The notes beneath the pieces are model-generated. The model made no database searches, was not told the origin of the DNA, and saw nothing but the letters and a program-made list of their open reading frames with translations. From Antitrichia curtipendula (taxonomy: Eukaryota > Streptophyta > Bryopsida > Hypnales > Leucodontaceae): a DNA stretch of 64,000 nt. The DNA lies in assembly GCA_951230915.1 (NCBI GenBank), contig OX579640.1, forward strand, positions 22,526,981-22,590,980. The letters are read 5' to 3'. Positions 1 to 10,642 of this stretch are shown one piece after another. The position numbers and the translations under genes were made by a program. Each line of letters opens with the position of its first letter. The first letter of the stretch is position 1.

Positions 1-498
1 GTCTTTTGGGGTCTATAGATTGGCCAACATAAATTCGCAATGTTGTTGTGCAAGTGATCTTGTAAACAAATATATCTCTAGGCATGTCCATGATTGTCAA
101 CTATATAACGCATAATATTTATAAGTATATTGTGGTATTGTAAGTAATTCTTGGTGAGACTTTAAATTTATGTTCTTACGTGCTACAATTACTTGGATTC
201 TTTTGCATTACTTTTATTTAAAAACAAAAAGAATAAGAAAAGTTAAAGTTCAAACTAAAGTAAAGAAAAAAAAAGTAAAATAATAAAAGAAAGGTAAAAT
301 TATAGCTTTATTTTTGACCTAAGGATAGATGAAGTTGTCTTGAACGTAAAAGTAAAAAGAAAATGAAATTGAAAGCAATCATTCATTATTATTGAAATAG
401 ACTCTCTATAAAGTCAATAGTTTATTCTATTGAATATATAAATTTTTGTTAAAATAAATGGTAAAAGAGTAAAAATAAATACAACAAGTATTGTAGAA
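1..498. other. AT-rich sequence without a recognisable gene
   Basis: No open frame of note. The sequence is AT-rich with A-runs around 230-300. It may be the 5' flank or non-coding lead of the Helitron that follows, but no terminal motif could be identified. Confidence 0.4.
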
Positions 499-1920
499 AT
501 GGATCATTTAAAATTGTACTTTCAACCATGCGATCATAAATGGGAAAGTGCTAGTGCTTTTGAGCACTCATTTAATAACAAATTCTCATCTATATTTTCA
601 AAAATGAGAGTTTGTGGTATGTGTGGGTTCACTGCACTTCATAACTTTCGATATCACTTTCAATATATAGACAACCCTAGAGACAACTAGTACTGTGGAG
701 AGAATCCTAAGCCAAGATGTACAAGGTATGGGGTGGCAAACTATATTGTGTCAAAACATACTACGGATACAAGCGGGCTAAAAATGAATGTTTGTAGTAG
801 GTGTTGTAGCAAAAAAGGACAGGAGAAGGAGAACACATATTTAATAATGCATAGTCCGGAATACATGGCATCCATCTTGAAGTTGCACCCTCTAAAAGTA
901 CAGTTACTTTCATTTTTGGACATATCGCTACAATTAGAAGGGAATAAATATGGTTTTATAAGGGAACAAATTGAAGACTTTAGCTTATTGAATAGTCCAT
1001 TAGTATCTACCAATGGATCCATGGAAGAAATGGATTTTTTTGAGAGGTTACTTGATGACTTGCTGCAACCAATCATAGAAGCTAATAGCGGTAATCCTTG
1101 GTTCAATAAGTATATAACAAACTTTGAGAGCTCAAACAATAGAAGTACTAGCGTATGTGTGTTGTTACGAGATGTTATACAAATGATATTAGACACGCAT
1201 GACACTGGTAGTAAGTCTTGTTGTAATGTAGAGGATGGCTCAAATGTTGAGAACCTATCTTTACTCCTGAATGTGGGGAGTCTTGGTCAAGGAAATATTT
1301 CTAAAGATTTTTACGTAGTAAAAAGTGTAAAAGATAGAGGAGAGAGATGGTCCTCATCGCTAGCATTAAACAAAAAGGATATGCAAGGAGTTAGTAGCAA
1401 CATTACTTTAGAATTAGCATTGTTTCCTTTCCTCTTTCTAAGTGAGAACGGGGCTTATGATGGCAAATTTTTGATTCAAGAGTATTTGAGGTATAGGATG
1501 AATTGCTTGTTCTCACCATTCACTCTCTATAAGTCATACGTGTTATTAATGTATGACTTAAGGCAAGATTTGGCATTGATTAATGCAACTAGCCAAATGT
1601 GTTTGGAAAAGAATTATCAAGCACTTCAAGTAAAGAATACAACAATGTCTCAAGAAGAGATTATAGGACAAATTGTGAAGAACAAATTACCCAAGATACT
1701 TACAGGCTTGCCTAGTTGGCATAGGAGTCAATTGAATGATTTAATGGCGATGGTTGACACCTATGGTCTTCCACATTTGTTTTTAACTTTGACATGCAAC
1801 GAGACATCAAAGTTAAGATGGGGTGATGTTGTTGATTTGGAAAGTATCATCCATAAATTGGGACAAAGTTTTTCTTGGAATGATTGTCCAGTGGAGTGTA
1901 TGCATCTCTTTCACACGTGA
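499..1920 (+). pseudogene. Helitron Rep N-terminal part (broken)
   Basis: One frame runs from 499 to 1920 with a single in-frame TAG at 688-690. Cysteine pairs occur near the start (CGMC, CSRCC), which may be remnants of an N-terminal zinc finger. The end of the frame matches the Helitron-like N domain: a run beginning FLFLSENG, then RYRMNCLFSPF, then the conserved YGLPHLFLTLTCNE block and a WNDCPVEC block just before the stop. The family continues after this into the HUH motif, which here lies beyond the stop. Expression as a functional protein is unlikely. Confidence 0.75.
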
Positions 1921-1975
1921 GTAAAGGATTTCTTGGGTGACTATATTCTTGGAGGGGGAGAAGGTGCTTGGGTGG

Positions 1976-2800
1976 GTTGAGCACTATGTTATACAATATG
2001 AAGTCTAGGAAAGAATTTTGTTGCATGCACTTATCATTTTTGGGTTATATAAGGATGATATAGATCGTATTACTAATGAAAGCATGGCCTATGTCCTGGC
2101 AATTTATGATGAAATAGAGAAAGTCTATATTGAGCCAGAAGATGAGACTCACAAGAGGTTATTTTAGTTAGTAAAGCGAAAGCAGTTACACACATGCAAG
2201 GTGAACAAGTGCTTTAAAAATAATAAGAAGTGCAAATACGGATTTTCTTTTGAGAATAACCCAAACCTAAAGGCCAAGACAAATATGTACACCAAAAGAT
2301 GAGAATACTATAGACCAAGGTATTGTGACCGAAATGTTGAACCATATCATGCAACTCTATTATTGATTTGGGGAGTACATATAAACATTCGACGAATAAC
2401 ATCTTCATATTGGTCCTTCTACTTATTAAAATATACAATGAAAAGCGAACCACTTGGATTTGTACAGTTTAGCATAAATAATTCAAAACGCTTGGATTTA
2501 AAAAACGTGTAAAATTGAGATGGAACTTATTGCAACCACCATTTTGGCGAAGCCTATAACACCATGCGAAGCGGCTTTTACTTGTCTTCAAATACCAATT
2601 GTTAGAAAAAGTGAGCAAGTTGTGTATATTGACTCAAAGTCGCCCAAAATGCGTACCATGTTTATAAACACTAGATCAAGGATGTTCTTGCTACATTCTA
2701 TCGACCACTATATGGGTAAACCTATTGAGTTTGAAAGTTGCAATTTCAAGGAATATTATAAGGCTTATGAAGTGGTGAAGACCAAGTATGCTTGAAAAAT
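1976..2800 (+). pseudogene. Helitron Rep catalytic part (broken)
   Basis: The HUH region is readable at about 1978-2053 as VEHYVIQYEV, stop, ERILLHALIIFG. The second metal-binding His of the H-x-H motif is replaced by Leu and a stop precedes it. At 2190-2250 a Cys block reads HTCKVNKCF..KKCKYGF, and at 2300-2450 the frame gives YYRPRYCDRNVEPYH followed by WSFYLLKYTMK, the Helitron tyrosine motif. In the same stretch TGA at 2300-2302 interrupts the frame. The continuation at 2520-2795 (KPITPCEA..) fits the Rep-helicase linker of the family. The combination is diagnostic for a Helitron and the damage shows it is inactive. Confidence 0.75.
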
Positions 2801-2876
2801 TGTTCTAGAAAGGGATAAATATGGAAATTATCTATATTCTAATAATAGAGTAGTTTGTTTTATTGACTATTCTTCA

Positions 2877-3249
2877 ATGAAAGATACAGAAGCCTTTTTC
2901 TACAATATACTTCTTCAACATGTGTCTTTTAGGGATGAAAGTGATCTATATTCACCAACGAATTTCAAAAAGTCATATGTTTTGGAGTGTAGGATTAGAG
3001 GTTTTCTTTCTAATTTAGAGTCATTAAAAGACTATGTCTTTCAATATGCTCAAAGAAACCCTATACAATAAAATTAGGCATGAAAACTTATTAGACAATC
3101 TTCTTGAAAAGTACCCGTATTTAGACCCAGACTATGTTGGAACATCGAAAGTGAGCGTTGGGAATGAGACTTCTCAAATGATTTTTTATCAATCGAACAA
3201 AATTGTTTTAATCACAATTTTAGAAAAGAGATGCAAGCAGCCGTGTTAA
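2877..3249 (+). pseudogene. Helitron linker between Rep and helicase (broken)
   Basis: Short frames carry the conserved stretch EAFFYNILLQHVSFRDESDL followed by LECRIRGF, which Helitron proteins have just before the helicase domain. A frame change near 3034-3071 separates it from the next piece (3034-3249), which overlaps the start of the helicase frame. Confidence 0.65.
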
Positions 3250-4848
3250 CTGATGAACAACAATGGGTTTTTGATAGAATGTGCAAGATAATAAAGGGCA
3301 TTCATTTTCTAGAAGGCATATTAGGCAGTGGGAAGAGTTTTTTCATTAAATATTTTAGTAACTACTTGCAAGGCTTAGGAAAAAAGGTTATATTATCCGG
3401 GACAACTGCTGTTGCAGCAAGACGATTGTCTAGCACATCAACTACAATTCATACACATTTCAAAATTCCACCTTGTGGTTATTTGTATGTACTCCGGCAA
3501 GCTAATATTACTTTGCAAAGGTTACAACATTTCAAACTTGGGGGCTGCATACTTGCATATGATGATCGTACTGATTCCATGGTTTCATACCTATGTACCA
3601 TAATCGTACATATTACGTGTATTTGGACGCATTGAATCAATGCAAAAACAATGAATATCAATAATGTATGATTCTTATACTATTATCAATATAGTTTAGG
3701 TGCATTTTGGATATTACATTTGTATAATTAAAGTACATCAATCATACGCTTTTGGAAAACTTTTTAACGACATTGATTCAGTGCGTCTAAATACACGTAA
3801 TATGTACAATTATAGTATGCAGGTATGAAGCTATGGAATCACTACGATATCTGTTAAAAAATCATCCTTCCTTAAGTTTGAGATGTCAAGAAGCTGACGT
3901 CTTCATCACTGACGAGATGAGTATGATGACAAGCACTGTATTGAATACTATTTATTCACGGGTCAAATAAAGCTCAAATAGAGCTAATGACCCATTTGAA
4001 TCTAAATTGTTGCTACTAGTAGGAGACATGGCTCAATTACCTCTAATATGCCATCACTATGTTGAGAATTCCGGTGATGTTTGTGAATTGTGCATTTTAA
4101 AGAACTCTCCCCATTGGTTGATTGGAAACCATTGGATGTTGAAGGCATCTATACGACATAGTAAAGATCCTTTCTATTTAGAATTTCTAAATATCATACG
4201 CGATTGAAAGCCAACCCAAGAAGAAATTGACTTTTATATCGGTGATTGTGTTATGGACGAGGAAAGAATTATTGAAGTCCTTGATAATGATACTACAGTT
4301 CTATGTACGCACAGAAGAGACGTTGATAAGTATAACGATATCATGATTTCTAAGCTATTTGATCCTAGTCATGTGTTTGAAGTTCCCATTGATTCAAATG
4401 CACTTGATGTTGAAGAATTAAGTGATTGGATCATTGAACCTAAATTCAATCAATTAAAAAAAGTTGTTTTAGATGCTCTTGTTATGGTGTTGGAGAATAT
4501 TAATATCGAAAGCAGAATAAACAACGAATAAACAACGAGGCAATGGATAAAATTGAAGATATTCATCTCAAAGATGGTACATATGTAGAGGCTATCATGG
4601 TTGGTATGTTGGAATCGAGCTTTCAAGTGAAATTGAAGAGGAGAAAGACAAAGTTCAACTACACATATAAAGGAAAATATTTCAAATCCACATATCCGTT
4701 AGCATTGGCATATGCCGTCACTGGACACAAGGCTCAAGGGGTTATTGTTGCCGCAAAAGTAGTTATTGATATTTGTAACACATTCACACTAGAATTAACA
4801 TACATCTTGTTATCTAGAGCTACCAAAAAAAAATGTTATATTACCTAG
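3231..4848 (+). pseudogene. Helitron PIF1-like helicase (broken, interrupted)
   Basis: Helicase motifs appear in family order: LTDEQQWVFD with the Walker A loop GILGSGKSFF at 3246-3345, motif Ia GTTAVAARRL at about 3400-3430 followed by TTIHTHFKIP, the Walker B block VFITDEMSMM at about 3900-3933, motif III LLLVGDMAQLPL at about 4010-4042, the TTVLCTHRRDVDKYND block at 4290-4335, and the C-terminal STYPLALAYAVTGHKAQG and LLSRA blocks at 4687-4824. Stops at 3968-3970 and 4205-4207, and a break near 4530, fragment it. A 290-bp inverted-repeat sequence separates motif Ia from Walker B. Confidence 0.8.
3561..3850. mobile_element. Inverted-repeat element inside the Helitron helicase
   Basis: The left arm (about 3561-3642) and right arm (about 3769-3850) are inverted copies of roughly 80 bp, including a shared TACATATTACGTGTATTT core and the ends GATTCCAT..CATACC. 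It interrupts the helicase frame between motif Ia and Walker B. It looks like a foldback/MITE insertion. Part of the outer arms may be helicase sequence, so borders are approximate. Confidence 0.6.
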
Positions 4849-4860
4849 GAAGCTCACTGT

Positions 4861-5350
4861 AGAAGATTTTAACCCAGTGAAACATAATGTACAATATAAC
4901 AAAGACTAATAATAACAAGGCTAAATGATATCAAAGTAATGCACTATGTTGTACATGTGAATCTTAAATTGGTGAAAAGACAAATTGAAATTGATATACT
5001 TTCAGTATTATGTTTCTTATTTTGAACAATTGAATTAGGCATACAATGATTTTTCTTTTCGATTCCATGTATGATTCCATGTAGCTCTTTCTTCATTGTG
5101 AAGGTAAAGTGACCCAAATTGCCGATAGGCCTGTATAACAAATATGAATGAATCGGGACCATGGCAAGAAAGAACATGTAAATATGCTCTCAGTGATAAA
5201 TAACACATCACTTCAAGGACAGAAAATATATGAGGTCGATATAAGTAACAAATGTTTGATCTGTTGTGATCAAATCAAAGAACATCAGGTAGAGTAAGTC
5301 ACGTAGATCATCCAATCATAAAGACTGCCACATTGCAATAGGTACTTACG
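4861..5350. other. No gene seen
   Basis: AT-rich sequence downstream of the Helitron helicase. I see only random short frames and no recognisable Helitron 3' terminus. Confidence 0.4.
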
Positions 5351-5500
5351 TTAGAAGAAATTTGTGTTTTTTTTTACGTCCACTTTTTTGGACATCAAAC
5401 ATAACATTAAGATGCTAGTTTTGACATCAAAACTAGCATCTTAATGTTATGTTTGATGTCCAAAAAAGTGGACGTAAAAAAAAACACAAATTTCTTCTAA
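5351..5500. repeat. Perfect 150-bp palindrome (74-bp arms, 2-bp centre)
   Basis: The arm 5351-5424 and the reverse complement of 5427-5500 match at every base when compared by eye, with only CA at 5425-5426 between them. It contains a 9-T/9-A run in register on both arms. RNA from either strand would fold into an uninterrupted 74-bp hairpin. It could be a young foldback transposon, a small-RNA precursor, or a sequencing/assembly fold-back artefact. Confidence 0.95.
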
Positions 5501-5894
5501 TGTTACAACAAAGTTGCGAAATTCAAATTATCTGTTATCAATTTCTTCGATGACTGGAGACAATTTGTGTCTTCCAGAAGATGCACCTTAATCACGAGTC
5601 AATGTACCATCTTGAAATACCATCAAAAAAAGGGGGAATAGTTCGTTCATAAATTAATTCTCAATTAAAAACTCCAGAGTCACAAGATCATGCCTTAAAA
5701 ACTCCATTTCAAATTGCTTGAGAAACTATGCACAAAAAACTTACAGCCATCCATCTCATTGTCTATAAAAGCCCACTTCGGATTATCCAATAGGTAATCT
5801 GAATATAATTGATAACATTGATAAGAGGGGAACACTCACATCTACCTGTCATGGATATTAAAGTGCTAAAACAGACTTCACCATAATGCAATTA

Positions 5895-6392
5895 TCAACG
5901 ACCAACACCTTCATGTTCAAAATCCACTCGGTTTCAGAACCCACCAGCATAACTATCCTTATTCCTCGATCCTACGGTACTTCGCACGGTGTCTCCTTCT
6001 CCCACCCTGTTCAAAGCTTTCTTTCTTTTATTGACCTCCGTAAGGAACATGTTGAGCCCAAATGGATCTTCACCGACATCATCTTTCTCAAATTCCATAG
6101 GTCAATCACGGGGTCCACCTCTCTCAGTTGCTCTAGCAATGTCTTTTCCAGCTCTAAATCTATCATTATTAATAACCTTGTTTAACTGGTCATCAGCGCC
6201 ACCTCCACAAACCTGTGCATTAGTATCTTTTCAAAGACGATACATACCACTAAGTCCGGATTGAGAGGTGAACAAACCCTTATCATACGCATTGTAGGTG
6301 TCATTGGCTGTAAACCTAGACTCCATGCCCTTCTCCTGGTTGAATAGACGTTGGTCGTACATGAGCTCTCCACTGCCGGCATGAGTATTTGC
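5895..6392 (-). pseudogene. SKIP: SKIP/SNW-domain protein, C-terminal pseudogene fragment
   Basis: On the minus strand, reading from 6392 down, the frame gives ELMYDQRLFNQEKGMESRF, then NDTYNAYDKGLFTSQSGLSG, later a PRD/PMEFEKDD block and EDPFGLNMFL, ending in DFEHEGVGR and a stop at 5895-5897. This is the conserved C-terminal part of the plant SKIP/SNW (PRP45) splicing and transcription co-regulator, after the SNW domain. Two stops replace expected arginines as TGA for CGA (in YRL*KD and PRD*PMEF), the signature of CpG decay, and a third TGA lies near the end. The N-terminal and SNW parts are absent. A TTTTGCAAG sequence just upstream resembles a splice acceptor, so it may be a copied last exon. 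Not functional. Confidence 0.8.
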
Positions 6393-6459
6393 TTGCAAAA
6401 GAAGATTCACAGAAGAAGATCTTGTTCAAGGTCAAGACTTTGTTCGGCTTAGTGATCAT

Positions 6460-6660
6460 TGCGGTGAAAATCGACAAGGGAGAGGATGGAGACTCCGGCA
6501 TGGCAAGATCCTGCACGGTGCGGCGAGATCCTGCGTAGCATTCTCCGCGTTCTTTATTCCCACATTGCCGAAGTTCCCCGCCAAGGTTCCCTTCAGGAGA
6601 GGAGCGTAAGCGTCCCCTAAAAGGGCCCATAGAAATATAATTTTTTTAGGCCCTGGACAT
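6460..6660 (-). repeat. GC-rich dispersed module, copy 1
   Basis: On the minus strand the module reads ATGGGCCC, then a GACGCTTACGCTCC block and repeated GGGAAC/GGGGAAC blocks. The same order of blocks recurs near 12197 (plus) and 24607 (minus). It is GC-rich and stands out from its AT-rich surroundings. It lies directly beside the SKIP pseudogene. Minus-strand frames here are by-products. Confidence 0.5.
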
Positions 6661-7744
6661 CTAAAAATGTTGATGCTCCATTCATTTAGAACTTCTGCGG
6701 TGTGATGGGAAATGTCGGAGAACACCAAGGGAAACTATATTGAGGAAAACTTCAGCTTAAACTAGCTATTTAGTGACTTCCAGGCGCTATGTCTAGCTGT
6801 GGTAGTGCGCATAGGTCCAAAGGGAAACTGTTTGTCAATATTCCGCAACTGCACTCAATCAGAACTATATGTACAACATTGCATATATTGGAGAACCCAA
6901 TTGGAACCCTAGTCCAAGATTCAAGAAGTGGATTACCAAGTATCGACAATAAGCATCGATCACACCGAGAAAATTTTGATTCAAGCATCGCCATAGTCCA
7001 ATGCAAGGCTGTTGTAAAGGCCATGTGCCTCATGATATTAGTCGGGTCTAGATAGGGCAAGGAACTTACGAATTCATAGTCACTGCATGTAGTAATGATT
7101 TGTTCACTGCTCCCCGACCAGAATCACCAGATAGCTACTTGAGCATTATTTCACCTACTTGATTTCCTCATAGAAACAGAGCCCTAAATAACGTAATCCA
7201 ATTAATAGCTTAACAAAGAATAATTAATTATGTTTTCTGGTGCCTAATATCATCAGTTCTGACCCTTCTCTGTGCCCAAATATAATAAGAAACACTTGCA
7301 GCAATGAGCAACAATTCTAGACATGCCATCTCAAGACACAAGCAAGTTGTAAGTTAAGTCACATCTAAAAATTCACCATGCCATGTCAAATGCAACACTA
7401 TGAACAAACGCAGTTGGGGTACGTTGTCGAGTAGAGAGGCCTTGCCTTGGGAAAGCGCCGGGCTTCTGGCTGCAAATAGACTTGACCGGGAAATAAAGTG
7501 ACCCGTGATTTAGCAAATATATGTGTGCATGCTCACAAAATCTTCATAATCCACCATAAAGTCCCCATATAACATTACATGTTTGTACAAAATAGTTGGA
7601 GTTGCTCATAAACCGCATAAGTTTCCTTCTAGGAAGGTCCCGCCACTAATATGAGTGTCACAACCGCTCTAAAAGTCCAAATTGAGAATGAAACATCTCT
7701 TTGGAAAGCTAACAACAATATCTACAAAACCTATAAAATTCAAC
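6661..7744. other. No gene recognised
   Basis: Overlapping open frames on both strands at about 6770-7060 are moderate in base composition but match no family I know. Their opposite-strand overlap argues against both being real. The rest is AT-rich. Confidence 0.35.
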
Positions 7745-8684
7745 TTAACCCCTAAAAGCCCATTGTCCCTTCGGGGAACAAATGCGTTTTTGGGCAGGTA
7801 CCTACGGGCTGCAATTTTCTCCTGATTTTTTGAAACTTTTTTTGGAGGTAGAAAATTTGATTAGCTACGTGGGAATATAATTTTTTTCACAACCGGTGCC
7901 CGGTAACAAAAGTTATGACCAAATAAGCTCAAAACAGGGGACGGGGGGCAGCGCGGGTAGCAAAAGAAATTTGCACTTTTTTATTTTTTATTTTTTTTTA
8001 GTATTTTTTTCTCATAGATTTTATTTTTGTCTATTTGGAAAGCTTTTATTCATTTCATTTTGATTTGTTATGAGAAAGTTATGGTCATTCTTGTTTTTCG
8101 GGCAATTAGAGCATCTTTTCGAAAAAAATAACTTGTAGATTCATTTCTAAATGCAATTTTTCAAATTTTTCAAATTTTTTTTTTTTGCATGGTTTAGTTT
8201 ACTTGCTAGAACAATCTCACCATAGGGATTAGTGCATTTTAATTCCATCTAAAATATATGAATACTTTAGATTTTCCTTCTATCTTGTACCTACTTCTCC
8301 TTAACAATTTTTTAATAATGAAAATTATGTTTTTATTATTTGATTTTTTTTAATTAGACTCTCAACTCAATTCTCCACTATAAAGATTTAAAGCTCAAAA
8401 CTCTATAGTGCAAAAATTTTAAGTTAAAAATGTTCAAAGTCAAAAAAATCCAGTCCCACAATGTGCTGAAAATTTTGTTTTTTTCACTTTAAACGTAGAT
8501 ATCTTGCAATCTGTGCGGTCAAGAATTCTGAAAATTTTTACACATATTCTCATACTAGTTAGGTGTAAGATACTACGGTTAGATGTGCAAAAAAAAAATT
8601 TAATTTTTTTTCACTCTTTGCTAAAAAAGTGGCAATTTTTGGTGTTTTTTGGCAGAAAAAAGGCCTTGGGCCTTTAGGGGTTAA
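7745..8684. mobile_element. TTAA-bounded inverted-repeat element (940 bp)
   Basis: The left end is TTAACCCCTAAAAGCCC at 7745 and the right end, read in reverse, is TTAACCCCTAAAGGCCC from 8684. The element is bounded by TTAA on both sides. No transposase frame is present. Related but worn copies lie at 24650-25337 and 30460-31070, and a fresh left end is at 63862. Confidence 0.75.
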
Positions 8685-8690
8685 ACTATC

Positions 8691-9405
8691 ATACTGTCCG
8701 ACTTTTATAGTTGGTCAAAATTCACTCTTTTCACTTTGAAGGCAGCTCATCACTACTCTTCTCCCAAGATTATAACTCTCACATGTAAACTTCAAATTGA
8801 TTGTGTGATATCTTTATAGAATGCTAACATGTTAATCTACACACCTCCCAAATTTCAACACAAAAAAGATACTGTCCGACATTTACAGTCGGTCAAAGTT
8901 CACTCTCTCCACTTTGAAAGCAACTCATCACTACTCTTCTTCCAAGGCCATAACTTTTACATATAAGCTCCAAACTGGCCGTGTAATATGTTCATAGAAA
9001 GCTAACACACTAGTCTACACACCTCCCAAATTTCAATACAAAAAAAAGATATTGTCCAACATTTACAGTCGGTCAAAGTTCTCTTTCTTCAAAATCAAAG
9101 GCAACCTCTCACTACTTCGCCTCTAACCCTATAACTTTTGCATCCTACCTCCAAATTAGGAGAATGATAGCTCTTTAGAAATTTAACATTTAAATATACA
9201 CTCGCATAAAATCTTAGAGACAAAAAACTCCTCACCCAAAAGTTATGAGCCCTCAAAAATTTTGTCCTCTCACTCCATGCCAATTATCCTTCTTTCACTC
9301 CATGAGGCATAACTTCCACAAGAAAACTCCAAATTGAGCGAGTGATAAGTTTTGGAAACCTCAAAACAAGATAAATAGGATCACAAAATTTCATTACAAA
9401 AAATC
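8691..9405. repeat. Tandem array, about 178-bp period, about four diverged units
   Basis: Units start with ACTGTCCGAC at 8693 and 8871 and with ATTGTCCAAC at 9051. The spacing is 178-180 bp. Each contains a CATAACTTTT..CTCCAAA block and ends in ACACCTCCCAAATTTCA. A fourth unit to about 9405 is more diverged. There is no coding potential. Confidence 0.8.
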
Positions 9406-10248
9406 ATATATACAAAACTCTATCTCTCTCCAAAGTTTCGGTTCTCCTTAAGCAACCTGAGAGGAGGAAGAAGAAGGCCCTCCACCTTATCTTCCACCTC
9501 ACCCCCCCCCATCCCCTCTACTTAAACAAATTGCCACATGCCACAAAAGGCCACATGGACCACAATTTGTTCATTGACCACCCCTTTCCCCCCATAACTC
9601 TATCTTTATTTCCTATGTGGCGACATTGTGGCCTTCAAATCCCTTTTAAAATCCAAATGAAAGATAAAACAATCTTTATCTTTCCATTTAACAACTTTTA
9701 AAATCTACAAACAAAGTTTAAAATGCTTTCAACTAAAGAAATAAAAGAACTAATGCCTAATGGTTGTTCAATAGAGGTAAAAAAGGTAGAATCTTCTCCA
9801 TGTGGATCTTTAGACTCTCCAAAAAAACCTCTAGTTTGACAACATTTAGTTGTTTTTACATAGTGTATGTATATATGATGCAACAACGTAGCCACCACTA
9901 TAGCGTCACCTGCACCACGTTTATGAAATTGTTGCTGCTAAGGTACTGTGGTGCACATGCTCCTCTAACTCCTCCTCAAGTTAAGCGCCACCTCCAAATG
10001 TTGCGACAAGCAACTGCAAAGAGATGCACGCGAAGCACTTGTTGGAGCTGGAGAAAACAGAGCAGGGAATAAGGAGACGACACAACGGGCATGTTTGGAA
10101 TTCCCTATTTTGGAATTTCCTGACAATGGGGAATTTTGTTAACTCCTTAAAACGCGAGGGGGTGACCTTGGAAACCATCCCTTTCCATTATCATGTGAAT
10201 CATTGACTTAAAAAATAACAAAAGCACTCATTGGAAGTCAAAGTGCTA
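9406..10248. other. No gene recognised
   Basis: Contains a C-rich run near 9505-9520 and short frames without recognisable domains. Confidence 0.35.
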
Positions 10249-10642
10249 TAAGGTAGGAGGCTCACAAATGGCACATCTAAAGGCTGGTCTGCCTTTTTTG
10301 TGTATTTCATTGGATGGGAATAATTTTAGCTCATTTTTTCAAGCTAAGAAAAATAGATGAGGAATCTAACCCAAGTGGTTTCGTATTTTTTCAAACACTT
10401 TTGAATTACTTATGAATTTTCAAACAAGTTGGGTCATAGGTCCCTATTATGACCCTAGGTCATTTATAGACTGTTTACTTGCAATTCTAAAGAAAGATGG
10501 GGATAGCAAAGTGAATGATTCGCCCTTGCAATTGATAATGTTTTTTTCCTTGATTCATTCTTATGACTATATATGGCCAATTTCAAAACCATTTATAGGA
10601 TCCATTCTTAATGCCCGTTCCATTTTAGAGCTTCCTACCTTA
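10249..10642. mobile_element. MITE, TAAGGTAGG-end family
   Basis: Left end TAAGGTAGGAGGCTC at 10249, right end inverted as TAAGGTAGGAAGCTC, flanked by TA. A sister copy with matching interior is at 26531-26943. The open frame at 10412-10684 lies within it, is partly mirrored in the sister copy, and is not a gene. Confidence 0.75.

Larger units (their letters stand above)
499..4860 (+). mobile_element. Degenerate Helitron (rolling-circle transposon) coding region
   Basis: Pieces of one Helitron transposase lie in order on the plus strand: a Helitron-like N-terminal Rep region (about 1430-1920), a Cys-rich segment and the two-tyrosine region (about 2190-2460), a linker (2520-3070), and a PIF1-type helicase (3231-4848). 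Helitrons move by a HUH-endonuclease rolling-circle mechanism coupled to this helicase. The reading frame is broken by several stops and frame changes, and an inverted-repeat element sits in the helicase part, so this copy is dead. I could not find the 5' TC end or the 3' hairpin plus CTRR end, so the true borders are unknown. Confidence 0.85.

Noticed and set aside
3588..3828. Intron in the Helitron helicase
   Set aside because: No GT..AG borders in phase, and the sequence is an inverted repeat, so insertion explains it better.
6770..7060. Overlapping frames on both strands as a gene
   Set aside because: No recognisable domain, and opposite-strand frames of equal length suggest chance.
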